NCBI RefSeq assembly: GCF_900187375.1
Contig: NZ_FYEW01000001.1
Span: 806,001-870,000 of the forward strand
DNA length: 64,000 nt
From: Hymenobacter gelipurpurascens
GTDB taxonomy: Bacteria; Bacteroidota; Bacteroidia; Cytophagales; Hymenobacteraceae
Direction of reading: 5' to 3'
In this document: piece after piece, positions 9,089 through 16,883 of the stretch
Position numbering within the stretch: the stretch's first letter is position 1
Layout: every line of letters begins with the position of its first letter
Translations under genes and position numbers: made by a program
The notes under the pieces: model-generated
Seen by the model: only the letters and a program-made list of their open reading frames with translations
What the model was told of the DNA's origin: nothing
Database searches by the model: none

Positions 9089-9604
9089 CTAGTGCTGGTG
9101 GCCGCCTTCGCCGTGTACGTGGCCGTGGTCTAGCTCTTCGCGGGTGGCTTCACGTACTTCGGCTACTTTGCCGTCGAAGTGCATGACCATGCCGGCGAGG
9201 GGGTGGTTGAAGTCCATTTTGATGGTATCGGCACCGATATCCACGATTTTGCCTTGCATGTGGTGGCCCTGGTTGTCGGCCATGGGCAGGAAGTTGCCTA
9301 CCTGCACCATCTCGTCGTCGATTTTGCCGTCGATTTCGAATACGTTTTTCGGGATGTCCACCACGGCCTGCTGGTCGTAGTCGCCGTAGGCCTGCTCGGG
9401 GGTGAGGGAGAAGTTGAACGCGTCGCCGGCCTGCTTGCCGTCGAGCTGTCGCTCAAACTCTTCGGGTAGGCCACTCTGGCCGAACAAGAACACCATCGGC
9501 GCATCTTCTTCGGCCGATTCTACGAGAACTTTCTCCTGGTTTTCGTCGGTCACACTTAGGTCGTAGGTGATGGTGACGACTTTGTTGGGGCTGATCTGGG
9601 CCAT
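9089..9604 (-). CDS. slyD: FKBP-type peptidyl-prolyl isomerase, SlyD type
   Basis: This 171-residue protein opens MAQISPNKVVTITYDLSVTD and has the split FKBP domain with the SlyD insert-in-flap: LFGQSGLPEEFERQLDG, then YGDYDQQAVVDIPKNVF, then NHPLAGMVMHFDGKVAEVRE. It ends in a His-rich tail (HGHVHGEGGHQH), the usual metal-binding tail of SlyD proteins. It catalyses proline isomerisation and acts as a folding chaperone in the cytoplasm, with possible nickel delivery. It is monocistronic. Gene-name confidence is moderate because Bacteroidota have several SlyD paralogs. Confidence 0.9.
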   Translation of the reverse strand: MAQISPNKVVTITYDLSVTDENQEKVLVESAEEDAPMVFLFGQSGLPEEFERQLDGKQAGDAFNFSLTPEQAYGDYDQQAVVDIPKNVFEIDGKIDDEMVQVGNFLPMADNQGHHMQGKIVDIGADTIKMDFNHPLAGMVMHFDGKVAEVREATREELDHGHVHGEGGHQH

Positions 9605-9844
9605 AATACTGGAAAGGACGCGGGCGTCCGGGGGATGGGTGAGAAATAGGTTCGGCTGGCTAGTTACGGAAATGACCGCTAAAAACGAGCCTCGAACCCC
9701 TTGTCATACTTGAACCCGGCCGGGGGAGTTGTGGCTATGCAAAATTTTGGCATTGCCTAACAGGGTTATTCGCTGGCCGTTAAGCTCAGGAATACCTCTG
9801 TATATATCACGTACGGCCTTATTGGCCCTTCCCTCGGCTTTCTT

Positions 9845-10981
9845 ATGAAAAATTTCCTTCCTGCCCTCCTGATGGGCGGCGTGCTACTGGCCGGCTGCCA
9901 GTCCAACTCCTCCAACACCGAGAACAGCACCCCGGCCACCCCGCCCGGCGACTCCACCGCCACCGTGCCCGCCACCACCGATACCGTGGCAACCATCGGT
10001 AGCCCGAAGCTGCTGCACACCCTCGATGAGGCCCAAAACACCCCCGATGGCCTGGCGGTGGCGCCCAACGGCAGCCTGATTTTGTCGGTGCCCAACCTGG
10101 CCAACAACTCCTACCCGGCGGTGCTAATGGAGATGACCGATACCAGCCTCAAGCCCTACCTCACCAACCTGCCCGTGGAGCCCACCACCAAAAAGGCCGC
10201 GCCCATGGACCTGGCATTCGGGCCCGATGGCAACCTCTACTATGCCGAAAACCAGTACGAAAACAGCAAAGATTTCAAATCTCGGCTGATGCGGGTGCGG
10301 GTGCAGAACGGCAAGCCTGGCAAAGTGGAAACGGTGGTCGATAACTTCGCCCTGGCCAATGCGGTGCTCTGGAAAGGCAACACGCTCTACGTGACCGACA
10401 GCCAGTGGGACATGCCCGACAACGACAAGGGCAGCGCCATTCTGCACTTCACGCTGGCCGAGCTCAGCAAAGGCCCCATTCACCTCAAGCCCAAAACCAA
10501 AGACCCGCACGTGCTGGCCATGTTCACGACCACCGTCAACGAAACCGGCGTGGATAATGGCGCCGATGGCCTCGACTACGACAGCCAGGGCCGCCTCTAC
10601 ACCGGCTCCTTCGGCGACGGTAAGTTCTACCGCGTCACCCTCAAGCCTGATGGCAGCCTAGATAAGCAGGAAACCCTCACGCTCACCGGCAAGCAAATCC
10701 CCTGCATCGACGGCCTGATCATCGACCGCAAAACCGATAAGGCCTACGTGTGCAACTCCCGCGAAAACGCCATTGAAGTAATCAACCTCAACGATAATTC
10801 CGTAACCACCCTCGCCCAAAACGGCGACACCGACGGGTCAGGTGGCCTACTAGACCAGCCTGCCGAAGTGCTGCTGAAAGGCAACCGCCTCTACATCTCC
10901 GACTTCGACAAACCAGAGAAGAATTTCATCAACAGGAAGTCCGACGCCCCGCACACTATGTCGGTGATTGACTTTAAGTAG
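9845..10981 (+). CDS. SMP-30/gluconolactonase-like beta-propeller lipoprotein
   Basis: The 378-residue product starts with a lipoprotein signal (MKNFLPALLMGGVLLAGC, lipobox LAGC) followed by a Ser/Thr/Pro-rich linker. The rest is a beta-propeller with repeated DGLAVAPNGSLILSV, MDLAFGPDGNLYYAEN, GLDYDSQGRLYTGSFGDG and GLIIDRKTDKAYVCNSREN blades. This resembles SMP-30 lactonases and NHL proteins. It is probably anchored in the outer or inner membrane facing the periplasm. The substrate is unknown. The start fits the lipoprotein signal exactly, and a long inverted repeat follows 31 bp after the stop. Confidence 0.8.
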   Translation: MKNFLPALLMGGVLLAGCQSNSSNTENSTPATPPGDSTATVPATTDTVATIGSPKLLHTLDEAQNTPDGLAVAPNGSLILSVPNLANNSYPAVLMEMTDTSLKPYLTNLPVEPTTKKAAPMDLAFGPDGNLYYAENQYENSKDFKSRLMRVRVQNGKPGKVETVVDNFALANAVLWKGNTLYVTDSQWDMPDNDKGSAILHFTLAELSKGPIHLKPKTKDPHVLAMFTTTVNETGVDNGADGLDYDSQGRLYTGSFGDGKFYRVTLKPDGSLDKQETLTLTGKQIPCIDGLIIDRKTDKAYVCNSRENAIEVINLNDNSVTTLAQNGDTDGSGGLLDQPAEVLLKGNRLYISDFDKPEKNFINRKSDAPHTMSVIDFK

Positions 10982-11011
10982 GAGAGTAGCAAGTAAGAAC
11001 ACCAAATAAAA

Positions 11012-11116
11012 AAGAACGTCATCCTGAGTGCAGCGAAGGATCTTGCGTGCTGATGTTGAGTTACCATTACAACACCAGCACGCAAGATCCTTCGCTGCAC
11101 TCAGGATGACGTTCTT
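11012..11116. repeat. Long inverted repeat, GTCATCCTGAG family, copy 1
   Basis: Two 41-bp arms (11012-11052 and 11076-11116) are perfect reverse complements. Each contains CGTCATCCTGAG, a variable segment TGCAG and CGAAGGATCTT. The pairing continues five bases further with one mismatch. There is no T-run, so it is not a classic terminator. It lies between convergent genes. See copies at 15839, 29049, 37080, 38734 and 47902. Confidence 0.95.
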
Positions 11117-11176
11117 GTAAAGCTCGCGACATACTTTGACGCCGCTCAGCCTGACTGCTCTATTTTAGGCCTAGGC

Positions 11177-12097
11177 CTATTTATCCAGCTCCTCGCGCCA
11201 TACGGCTACGAATGGCTCTTCATCCTCGATGCGGTAGGCGCAGCGCATCACGTTGGTATTGCTCTCGATTGCTATGTTGCCATCCGTATCAATAGCAATG
11301 AAGCCTTTATCGCCCTTGAGGTCTTCTGCGCGGAGCTGCACGGCTTCTTTGCAGGCCTCCTGCACGCTCAGGCCTTTATATTTGACGAGGGCATAGACTT
11401 CATGAGCCAGAGCACCGCGGAGTAGCACTTCACCATCGCCGGTGCAGGACACGGCGCAGGCTTCGTTGGCAGCGTAGGAGCCTCCGCCAATTACGGGGCT
11501 GTCGCCGACGCGGCCTTTGCGTTGGCCTTCAATACCCCCTGTGCTGGTGGCCACGGCAAGGTTGCCATCCTGGTCGAGGGCTACGGCGCCTACGGTGTCT
11601 TTTTGGGGCACTTTGGCTTCATCCATCACTATTTCCAGCCATTCTTGGCGGGTTTTTTCCGTCTCAAAATAATGCACGGCCTCCATGGTCAGGCCATGCT
11701 CCAGAGCAAACTCAATGGCGCCATCGCCGGAGAGATACACATGCTCGCATTTCTCCATTACGGTACGCGCTAGGGTAACGGGGTTTTTGACATAGCGCAC
11801 GCTATTTACGGCGCCAGCTTGCAGCGTACGGCCATCCATGATGGAGGCGTCCATCTGCACTTCGCCCTGTAGATTGAGGCTGCTGCCTCGGCCCGAGTTG
11901 AAGTTCTCGTTGTTTTCGAGGCTGTTCACCGTAGCCTCCACAGCATCCAGCGCGCTACCCCCGCGATGCAAAATTTTCCACCCGGCCTTCAGAGCCGCCT
12001 GAAGGCCTTCGCGCAGGGCGGCTTCCTTCTCTGGGGAAATACTACTGGGGTCCATAGTGACGGCGCCACCGTGCAGTACTAAGGCATATTTCGGCAT
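11177..12097 (-). CDS. Isoaspartyl peptidase / L-asparaginase (Ntn hydrolase)
   Basis: The product belongs to the plant-type asparaginase family, which cleaves itself before a Thr that becomes the N-terminal nucleophile. It hydrolyses beta-aspartyl dipeptides and asparagine. I start it at the ATG at 12097 (MPKYALVLHGGAVTMD), because the HGG motif must lie near the N-terminus; a longer frame to 12160 lacks support. GSALDAVEATVNSLENN and NSGRGSSLN are typical. The nucleophile is T168 in KDTVGAVALDQDGN, where the residue before Thr is Asp instead of the usual Gly. The substrate-binding GRVGDSPVIGGG and CTGDGE motifs follow. Its length is 306 residues. A cytoplasmic location is likely, because no signal peptide is seen. 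Confidence 0.92.
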   Translation of the reverse strand: MPKYALVLHGGAVTMDPSSISPEKEAALREGLQAALKAGWKILHRGGSALDAVEATVNSLENNENFNSGRGSSLNLQGEVQMDASIMDGRTLQAGAVNSVRYVKNPVTLARTVMEKCEHVYLSGDGAIEFALEHGLTMEAVHYFETEKTRQEWLEIVMDEAKVPQKDTVGAVALDQDGNLAVATSTGGIEGQRKGRVGDSPVIGGGSYAANEACAVSCTGDGEVLLRGALAHEVYALVKYKGLSVQEACKEAVQLRAEDLKGDKGFIAIDTDGNIAIESNTNVMRCAYRIEDEEPFVAVWREELDK

Positions 12098-12140
12098 GAC
12101 TAGGACAGTTTTTAGAGAATAATATGCCGTCCTTACGCAC

Positions 12141-12175
12141 AAAAAAAAAGCCCCGTTCACAATGACAGGGCTTTT
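12141..12175 (-). terminator. Terminator after the helicase gene
   Basis: AAAAGCCC and GGGCTTTT form a stem. On the minus strand it ends in nine T residues. It lies about 120 bp past the helicase stop and just upstream of the asparaginase start. Confidence 0.75.
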
Positions 12176-12295
12176 CAGTGTAAGTACGAAGAGAAATCTG
12201 AACGTCCGAATAAATACGGAGCGACAGTGAAGTTGTAAAGTTGTGAGTTGAACGTTTGAGTGGGCTTAGGCCACCTCGCGCAACACTTACTATAC

Positions 12296-14323
12296 TTATT
12301 GCAGCTCCCAGGCGGTGCGGTAGGCCCCGATGCTTTCTACATAGTCGAGGAAGGCTTTGTAGAAGGGGTGGGAGCCGAGGGTGCTGGAGTCGCCCACAAG
12401 GAGGAGCTTGCGGCGGGCGCGGGTCATGCCTACGTTCATGCGGCGGATATCGGAGAGGAAGCCGATTTCACCCTGGGTGTTGCTGCGCGTGAGGCTGATG
12501 GCAATGATGTCGCGTTCCTGGCCCTGGAAGGAATCGACGGTGCCAACACTGAGCATTCGGTGCTCCATGAGGCCCGCCAGCTCGTCGTTTTCCTCTACCG
12601 CATCCTTCAAATAATTGATTTGGGCGCGGTAGGGGGCAATTACACCGATGGTGAGCAGGTCCTCGGTGTGGTCGGCCTGGTCGTAGGGTTCTAGCAGTTG
12701 CGCGAGGCGCTTCAGGAGTAGGTCGGCTTCCTCGGGGTTGGCGGTGGAGCGGCTGTCTTCGATGGTGATTTCCTGGAAGCCGAAGCCGGCCGTATCCAGA
12801 AATTCCACGGCCATGTCGGGGGCGAAGCGCAGGTCGTAGTCAGGCAGGTCGGCGTGGGCCACGCTGGGCGCGGCTTTCAGGCGGCCTTCGTAAAACTGCT
12901 CCGAGCTAAACGCCATAATCTGCTCGTGCATGCGGTATTGCACTTCCAGCATGCGGGCCGTGTTGGGCTGGCGCTTGATGCACTTCTCGAACAACGTTTC
13001 GCGTAGGCCACCCTGAGCGGCTTTCTCGCTCTTCACCGTCGGGGGCAGCTGCTGATGGTCGCCGGCCAGCACTACGCGGTTCGCCTTCGTGATAGGAATC
13101 CAGCAGCCGGGCTCCAGGGCCTGAGCAGCTTCATCAATGAAGACGGTTTCGTAAGTGAGGTGGCGGATGGCGCGGTTGGAGGCGCCTACCAAGGTGCACG
13201 TAATCACCTGCACCTGCTCCAGGAGGTCCTCCGTGATGTAGCGCTCCAGCTGGTCCGACTCCTGCAGCAGCAAGTGCGCCTGCTCCTTCAGGTGGCGGCG
13301 CTGCTCACGCTCCTCCCAGCCAAAGTGGCGCTTGAATTTGCTGGCCTGCTCGCGGTACTGCTCCGCGGTCTGACGCATGCTTTTCAGCTCGGCGTAGCTC
13401 TTGTGGTTCATGATCTGGGCATCCAGCGTGTGCTGGAGCAGCAGGTCAGACACCCGCGAGGGGTTACCCATCCGAATTACGTTTACGCCGCGTTCGGCCA
13501 GCTTTTCCGTCAGCAAATCCACGGCCGTGTTGCTGGGGGCGCACACCAGCACCCGCCGCTCGCGCCGAATGGTTTCCAGAATGGCCTGCACCAGCGTAGT
13601 GGTTTTGCCGGTGCCGGGAGGGCCGTGGATGATAGCCACATCCTGAGCCGCCAGCACGTGACGCACGGCGGCAATCTGGGAGTCGTTGAGCGGGCTGGGA
13701 TAGTAGGGCTGTACTTCGCTTTCGGGCTTGTACCGGGCGGGTTTGGCACCCAGCAGCACGTCGCGCAGCTCGGCAATGCGGCCCTCGTAGGCACCCATCA
13801 CTTTGCCCAGGGCGTACTCCATCTCGCGGTAGCTCACCTCATCGAAGGTCAGATCTACGCCCAGCTTGCCTTCTTCCACCCAATCCGGAAGGTCTTCCTT
13901 GGTGGTGGCCAGCAGGATTTTATTGCGCTTTACGCTGGTAATAACGCCGTTAAGCGTAGGCCTGTCTGAGCCCGAGCGGCCGGGAATGTTGCCGAACAGC
14001 GCAGCGTTTTTGCCTACTTGGAACAGGTGTAGGCCACCCAAATTAGCGGGGCGTTCCAGCTCCAGCACAAGCTTGCCGCCGAAGCCGATGTCTTCCTTGG
14101 TTATTTTGACGGGGTACCACGTCAGGCCGCGCTGCTGGCGCTCCGCAATGGAAGCCTTAGCGCTCTTGATTTTGAATTGTTCGAGGTCCTCCTGCTGCTC
14201 CAGCTTCATGAGGGCCTCTACCTTGCGCAGCTCTTTTTCCAGCGCGTAAGGGTCGGTAAATGTAGGTTGTTCAGACAAAAGAAGGGGTATTTGGAGATTC
14301 GTTGATAACAACGAAACAGGCAA
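12296..14323 (-). CDS. Upf1-like SF1B DNA/RNA helicase (IGHMBP2/SMUBP-2 type)
   Basis: The 675-residue protein has all superfamily 1 helicase motifs in order. These are Walker A GPPGTGKTT (about 232-240), VCAPSNTAVDLL, Walker B FIDEAAQAL (about 393-401), AGDHQQLPPTV, VQYRMHEQIMAF, IGVIAPYRAQ, VGTVDSFQGQERDIIAIS and VGMTRARRKLLLVGD. The N-terminal 200 residues form the beta-barrel and stalk region of the IGHMBP2 type. It should unwind nucleic acid 5' to 3' using ATP. The start is uncertain: the ATG at 14323 is used here, but a TTG at 14278 (giving M-SEQPTFTDP) would fit family N-termini better. It is probably monocistronic. Confidence 0.92.
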   Translation of the reverse strand: MPVSLLSTNLQIPLLLSEQPTFTDPYALEKELRKVEALMKLEQQEDLEQFKIKSAKASIAERQQRGLTWYPVKITKEDIGFGGKLVLELERPANLGGLHLFQVGKNAALFGNIPGRSGSDRPTLNGVITSVKRNKILLATTKEDLPDWVEEGKLGVDLTFDEVSYREMEYALGKVMGAYEGRIAELRDVLLGAKPARYKPESEVQPYYPSPLNDSQIAAVRHVLAAQDVAIIHGPPGTGKTTTLVQAILETIRRERRVLVCAPSNTAVDLLTEKLAERGVNVIRMGNPSRVSDLLLQHTLDAQIMNHKSYAELKSMRQTAEQYREQASKFKRHFGWEEREQRRHLKEQAHLLLQESDQLERYITEDLLEQVQVITCTLVGASNRAIRHLTYETVFIDEAAQALEPGCWIPITKANRVVLAGDHQQLPPTVKSEKAAQGGLRETLFEKCIKRQPNTARMLEVQYRMHEQIMAFSSEQFYEGRLKAAPSVAHADLPDYDLRFAPDMAVEFLDTAGFGFQEITIEDSRSTANPEEADLLLKRLAQLLEPYDQADHTEDLLTIGVIAPYRAQINYLKDAVEENDELAGLMEHRMLSVGTVDSFQGQERDIIAISLTRSNTQGEIGFLSDIRRMNVGMTRARRKLLLVGDSSTLGSHPFYKAFLDYVESIGAYRTAWELQ

Positions 14324-14375
14324 AAGAGTGGCCGAAGGTCGGAGGGATTTTTGGAAGTAGGAGTGATGCAGGTAT

Positions 14376-14912
14376 TTAGTTATAGCTCAAGCTTCGAGTA
14401 TAACACCTTTGCACTCTGCCATCACGATCAAAGAAAAGTAAGTACAGTACTGACTTGTCAAAATCGGAAATAATGTTTCGTCGGGCCAATGGATATGCTT
14501 CTATATCACTCACCTCTGCTAGCAGAACATCATTGTCCAACTGGGAGAACATAACGGCTAAACAGCCTTTTTCAGCACCGGGAAGCTTTGTTAGGTTAGT
14601 ACTGAAAGGGAAGTGAGTAGCCCTGTGAGGTGTAGCTTGCTCTAATGTGATTAAAGAATCTAATAACAGCCGTTCCTTTTGGTAGCTTGAGTAACCCCAT
14701 CGTTTGGCAAGCTGTTCAGTGAAAATACTTTGGGGAAACGATACAAGGCTATCAAATACTATGACACATGGTTGGTTCCACTCTTTTATCTCCGGACTGT
14801 TTATAATGTGCAGAAAAGCCGTTTTATAGAGTTTTTCTGGGGTAGAAGGACCTGTCTGCCCGTAACTAAACAGCGGAAGTATGCCCAGCGTGAAAATCAG
14901 AAGTCGCTTCAT
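14376..14912 (-). CDS. Secreted hypothetical protein
   Basis: I do not recognise this 178-residue protein. It starts with a clear signal peptide (MKRLLIFTLGILPLFSYGQ, cleavage after SYG or GQ). The mature part is mixed alpha/beta with no repeated motif and two cysteines, in WNQPCVIVFDS and EKGCLAVMFS. It ends CYTRSLSYN. Base composition is lower in GC than the flanking helicase and rpiA, so it could be an acquired or fast-evolving gene. It lies 53 bp upstream of the helicase on the same strand, which might allow co-transcription. Confidence 0.6.
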   Translation of the reverse strand: MKRLLIFTLGILPLFSYGQTGPSTPEKLYKTAFLHIINSPEIKEWNQPCVIVFDSLVSFPQSIFTEQLAKRWGYSSYQKERLLLDSLITLEQATPHRATHFPFSTNLTKLPGAEKGCLAVMFSQLDNDVLLAEVSDIEAYPLARRNIISDFDKSVLYLLFFDRDGRVQRCYTRSLSYN

Positions 14913-15060
14913 GATAAAACTCTGAGCTTAATACAGCACTCTTATACAAGCCGAAGTTATTAAAGCTATAACGTATACTCTACACTGCATCTGCTAAGCA
15001 TAGAATTAAAGACTGAAGTCTTATGGCACTTCAGCTATTCTCGGTAACCCACACAATACT

Positions 15061-15807
15061 ATGCAACCATCCACCCAAGAGCAAACCGATAAAGAGAAAC
15101 AACTTGCGGCTACCGCGGCCATGCGCTGGGTGCGCGATGGTATGGTGATAGGCCTAGGAAGCGGCAGTACAGCCGCGCAGTTCATCACGCTGCTAGGGCA
15201 GGAACTGCGCGATGGCAAACTGCGCATACAAGCCACCGCTACGTCCGTGGCAAGCGAAACGCTGGCGCGCAGCTTCGGAATTCCGCTGCTGGAGCCACGG
15301 CGGGGGCTTCGGTTTGATCTGACCGTTGACGGAGCCGATGAGCTTGACGACCAGCTGCGCCTTATCAAAGGCGGGGGCGGGGCGCTGCTGCGGGAAAAGG
15401 TACTGGCCACAGCTTCCGACTACCTGCTGATTATTGCCGACTCCTCTAAGCTGGTGCCGCAGCTAGGCCAGTTTCCGTTGCCGCTGGAAGTGGTGCCATT
15501 TGCGCTGCCTTGGGTGCTGGATGCGGTGGACGCGCTGGGCGGCGCGCCTACAGTGCGTCCGGATAAACAGAACAACCAGGAAATGGCGCGCACCGACCAA
15601 GGCAACCTGCTGGTGGACTGTCATTTCAAGGCACTGGCAGACCCCGAGCAGCTGGCGCTCCAACTGCAGGCTATTCCCGGCATCGTAGAGCACGGCCTGT
15701 TTCTGGGCCTAGCAAGTGCCGTGCTGATAGGAAAGGGTGAGCAGGTCGTAGTCAGAAAAAGAGGAGCAGAGCCTGTAAATGCCATGCAATTCACTGAGCT
15801 TCCCTAA
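15061..15807 (+). CDS. rpiA: Ribose-5-phosphate isomerase A
   Basis: This 248-residue enzyme interconverts ribose 5-phosphate and ribulose 5-phosphate in the pentose phosphate pathway. The phosphate-binding loop GLGSGSTAAQF (about residues 31-41), the catalytic TVDGADELD segment and LIKGGGGALLREKV are all present. Later motifs include IIADSSKLV and the GLFLGLAS ending of the family. The length is normal for RpiA. It is encoded opposite to the gnd-zwf-pgl run that starts 350 bp downstream, which together form a pentose phosphate neighbourhood. The start MQPSTQEQTDKEKQLAATAA fits the family. Confidence 0.97.
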   Translation: MQPSTQEQTDKEKQLAATAAMRWVRDGMVIGLGSGSTAAQFITLLGQELRDGKLRIQATATSVASETLARSFGIPLLEPRRGLRFDLTVDGADELDDQLRLIKGGGGALLREKVLATASDYLLIIADSSKLVPQLGQFPLPLEVVPFALPWVLDAVDALGGAPTVRPDKQNNQEMARTDQGNLLVDCHFKALADPEQLALQLQAIPGIVEHGLFLGLASAVLIGKGEQVVVRKRGAEPVNAMQFTELP

Positions 15808-15838
15808 GCTGGCATGGATAGTTAGTTGCCACATAAAA

Positions 15839-15942
15839 CATCATGCTGAGCCGTAGACGAAGCATCTCTACCGCTTCATTGCAGAGGCCTAGGCCATTTG
15901 ATTAGTCAGAGGTAGAGATGCTTCGACAAGCTCAGCATGACG
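15839..15942. repeat. Long inverted repeat, CATGCTGAG/GCATCTCTACC type, copy 2
   Basis: Arms 15839-15872 and 15911-15942 share CATGCTGAGC and CGAAGCATCTCTACC, but the middle segment differs (CCGTAGA against TTGT), so this copy has an internal bulge. The loop holds AGGCCTAGGCC. A half element (GAGATGCTTCGC with CTGCATGACGTTCTTG) follows at 15966-16002. Confidence 0.9.
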
Positions 15943-16075
15943 GTTATTTTGACAAAGTCAGCAGGCGAGATGCTTCGCTTGCGGCTCTGCATGACGTTCT
16001 TGTGGCAACTGTCCGCTCTGTAACAGCAAATAACAACCGACTAGAACGACTCTTGGTAAACAACATCAGCAAATG

Positions 16076-16099
16076 AGAGACGCAACATCTTGCGTCTCT
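16076..16099. repeat. AGAGACGCAA inverted repeat
   Basis: AGAGACGCAA and TTGCGTCTCT are perfect reverse complements with a 4-base loop (catc). A degenerate copy sits at 4730-4756. With the repeats at 15839-16002 it fills most of the 346-bp gap between rpiA and pgl, which otherwise holds no gene. Confidence 0.8.
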
Positions 16100-16153
16100 A
16101 CAACTGAGTTGGCGCGACGATTTGCTAGGCCACCTTTCTGCCTACATCAAGAA

Positions 16154-16879
16154 CTACTTCGGCAGCTTGGACGCGGCTGATTCATCCAAAAACCAATGCA
16201 GCTCACCCGTGGTGGGAACAATGAGTTGCGCGGGAAATTCTTCGATGTTCGGTGCCTCGGTCAGGACGCGCTGCACGGCGGCGGCTTTGTCGGGGCCATA
16301 CACCAGGAAGGCCACGGCTCGCGCCTGATTGAGTAGGGGAGCTGTGAGAGTGATGCGGTATACCTGTTTGTCTTCCAGAAACACTTCCCGGGCGCCCACG
16401 CTGGTATCATGCAATACGGGCGTGTGTGGGAACAGCGAAGCTGTGTGGGAGTTGTCGCCGAGGCCCAGCAGCACGAGGTCAAGCTGTACGCTTTCATCGC
16501 CAAAAAAACGCTCGATAGTCTGCGTGTAGTTTGCCGCCGCTTCGGCCGGTGAGAGGATCGTATCGATAGCAAACACCTGCTCGGGCGCTATGAGCAGCGG
16601 GTCGAGCAGCGTCAGTCGGGCCATGCGGTAGTTGCTTTCCGCGTCGGTATGCGGCACGTAGCGCTCATCGCCGAAGAAGAAGAAGACTTGTTGCCAGTTT
16701 ACCTGGTCGCGGTAGGCAGGGGAGGCAAGCAGCTCGTAAAGCTTCTTGGGGGAGCTGCCGCCTGATAAGGCCACTGTAAACTTGCCCCGGGCCGCAATGG
16801 CCTGGCGGGCTACTTGCACGAAGTAGTCGGCTAAGTGGCCCAGGACTTCATCGGCTAAAGAAAATATGTGCAGCTGCAT
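16154..16879 (-). CDS. pgl: 6-phosphogluconolactonase
   Basis: The 241-residue protein hydrolyses 6-phosphogluconolactone to 6-phosphogluconate, the step between zwf and gnd products. Seen are FTVALSGGSSPKKLYELL, FFFGDERYVPHTDAESNYRMA and LVLLGLGDNSHTASLFPHT, all standard for this SugarP-isomerase-fold family. The ATG at 16879 (MQLHIFSLADEVLGH) is chosen. A longer frame would start inside zwf. Only 4 bp separate it from the zwf stop, so translation is probably coupled in one operon, with gnd upstream. Confidence 0.96.
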   Translation of the reverse strand: MQLHIFSLADEVLGHLADYFVQVARQAIAARGKFTVALSGGSSPKKLYELLASPAYRDQVNWQQVFFFFGDERYVPHTDAESNYRMARLTLLDPLLIAPEQVFAIDTILSPAEAAANYTQTIERFFGDESVQLDLVLLGLGDNSHTASLFPHTPVLHDTSVGAREVFLEDKQVYRITLTAPLLNQARAVAFLVYGPDKAAAVQRVLTEAPNIEEFPAQLIVPTTGELHWFLDESAASKLPK

Positions 16880-16883
16880 AGGC

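Noticed and set aside
11012..11116. Interpretation of the long inverted repeats as ordinary terminators
   Set aside because: They lack a T-run, the arms are far longer than needed, and the sequence is shared between unrelated loci, so they are better described as a repeat family, although they may still affect transcription.
13055..13969. A 304-codon open frame on the plus strand opposite the helicase
   Set aside because: Antisense to conserved helicase motifs, no recognisable domain, and biased composition.
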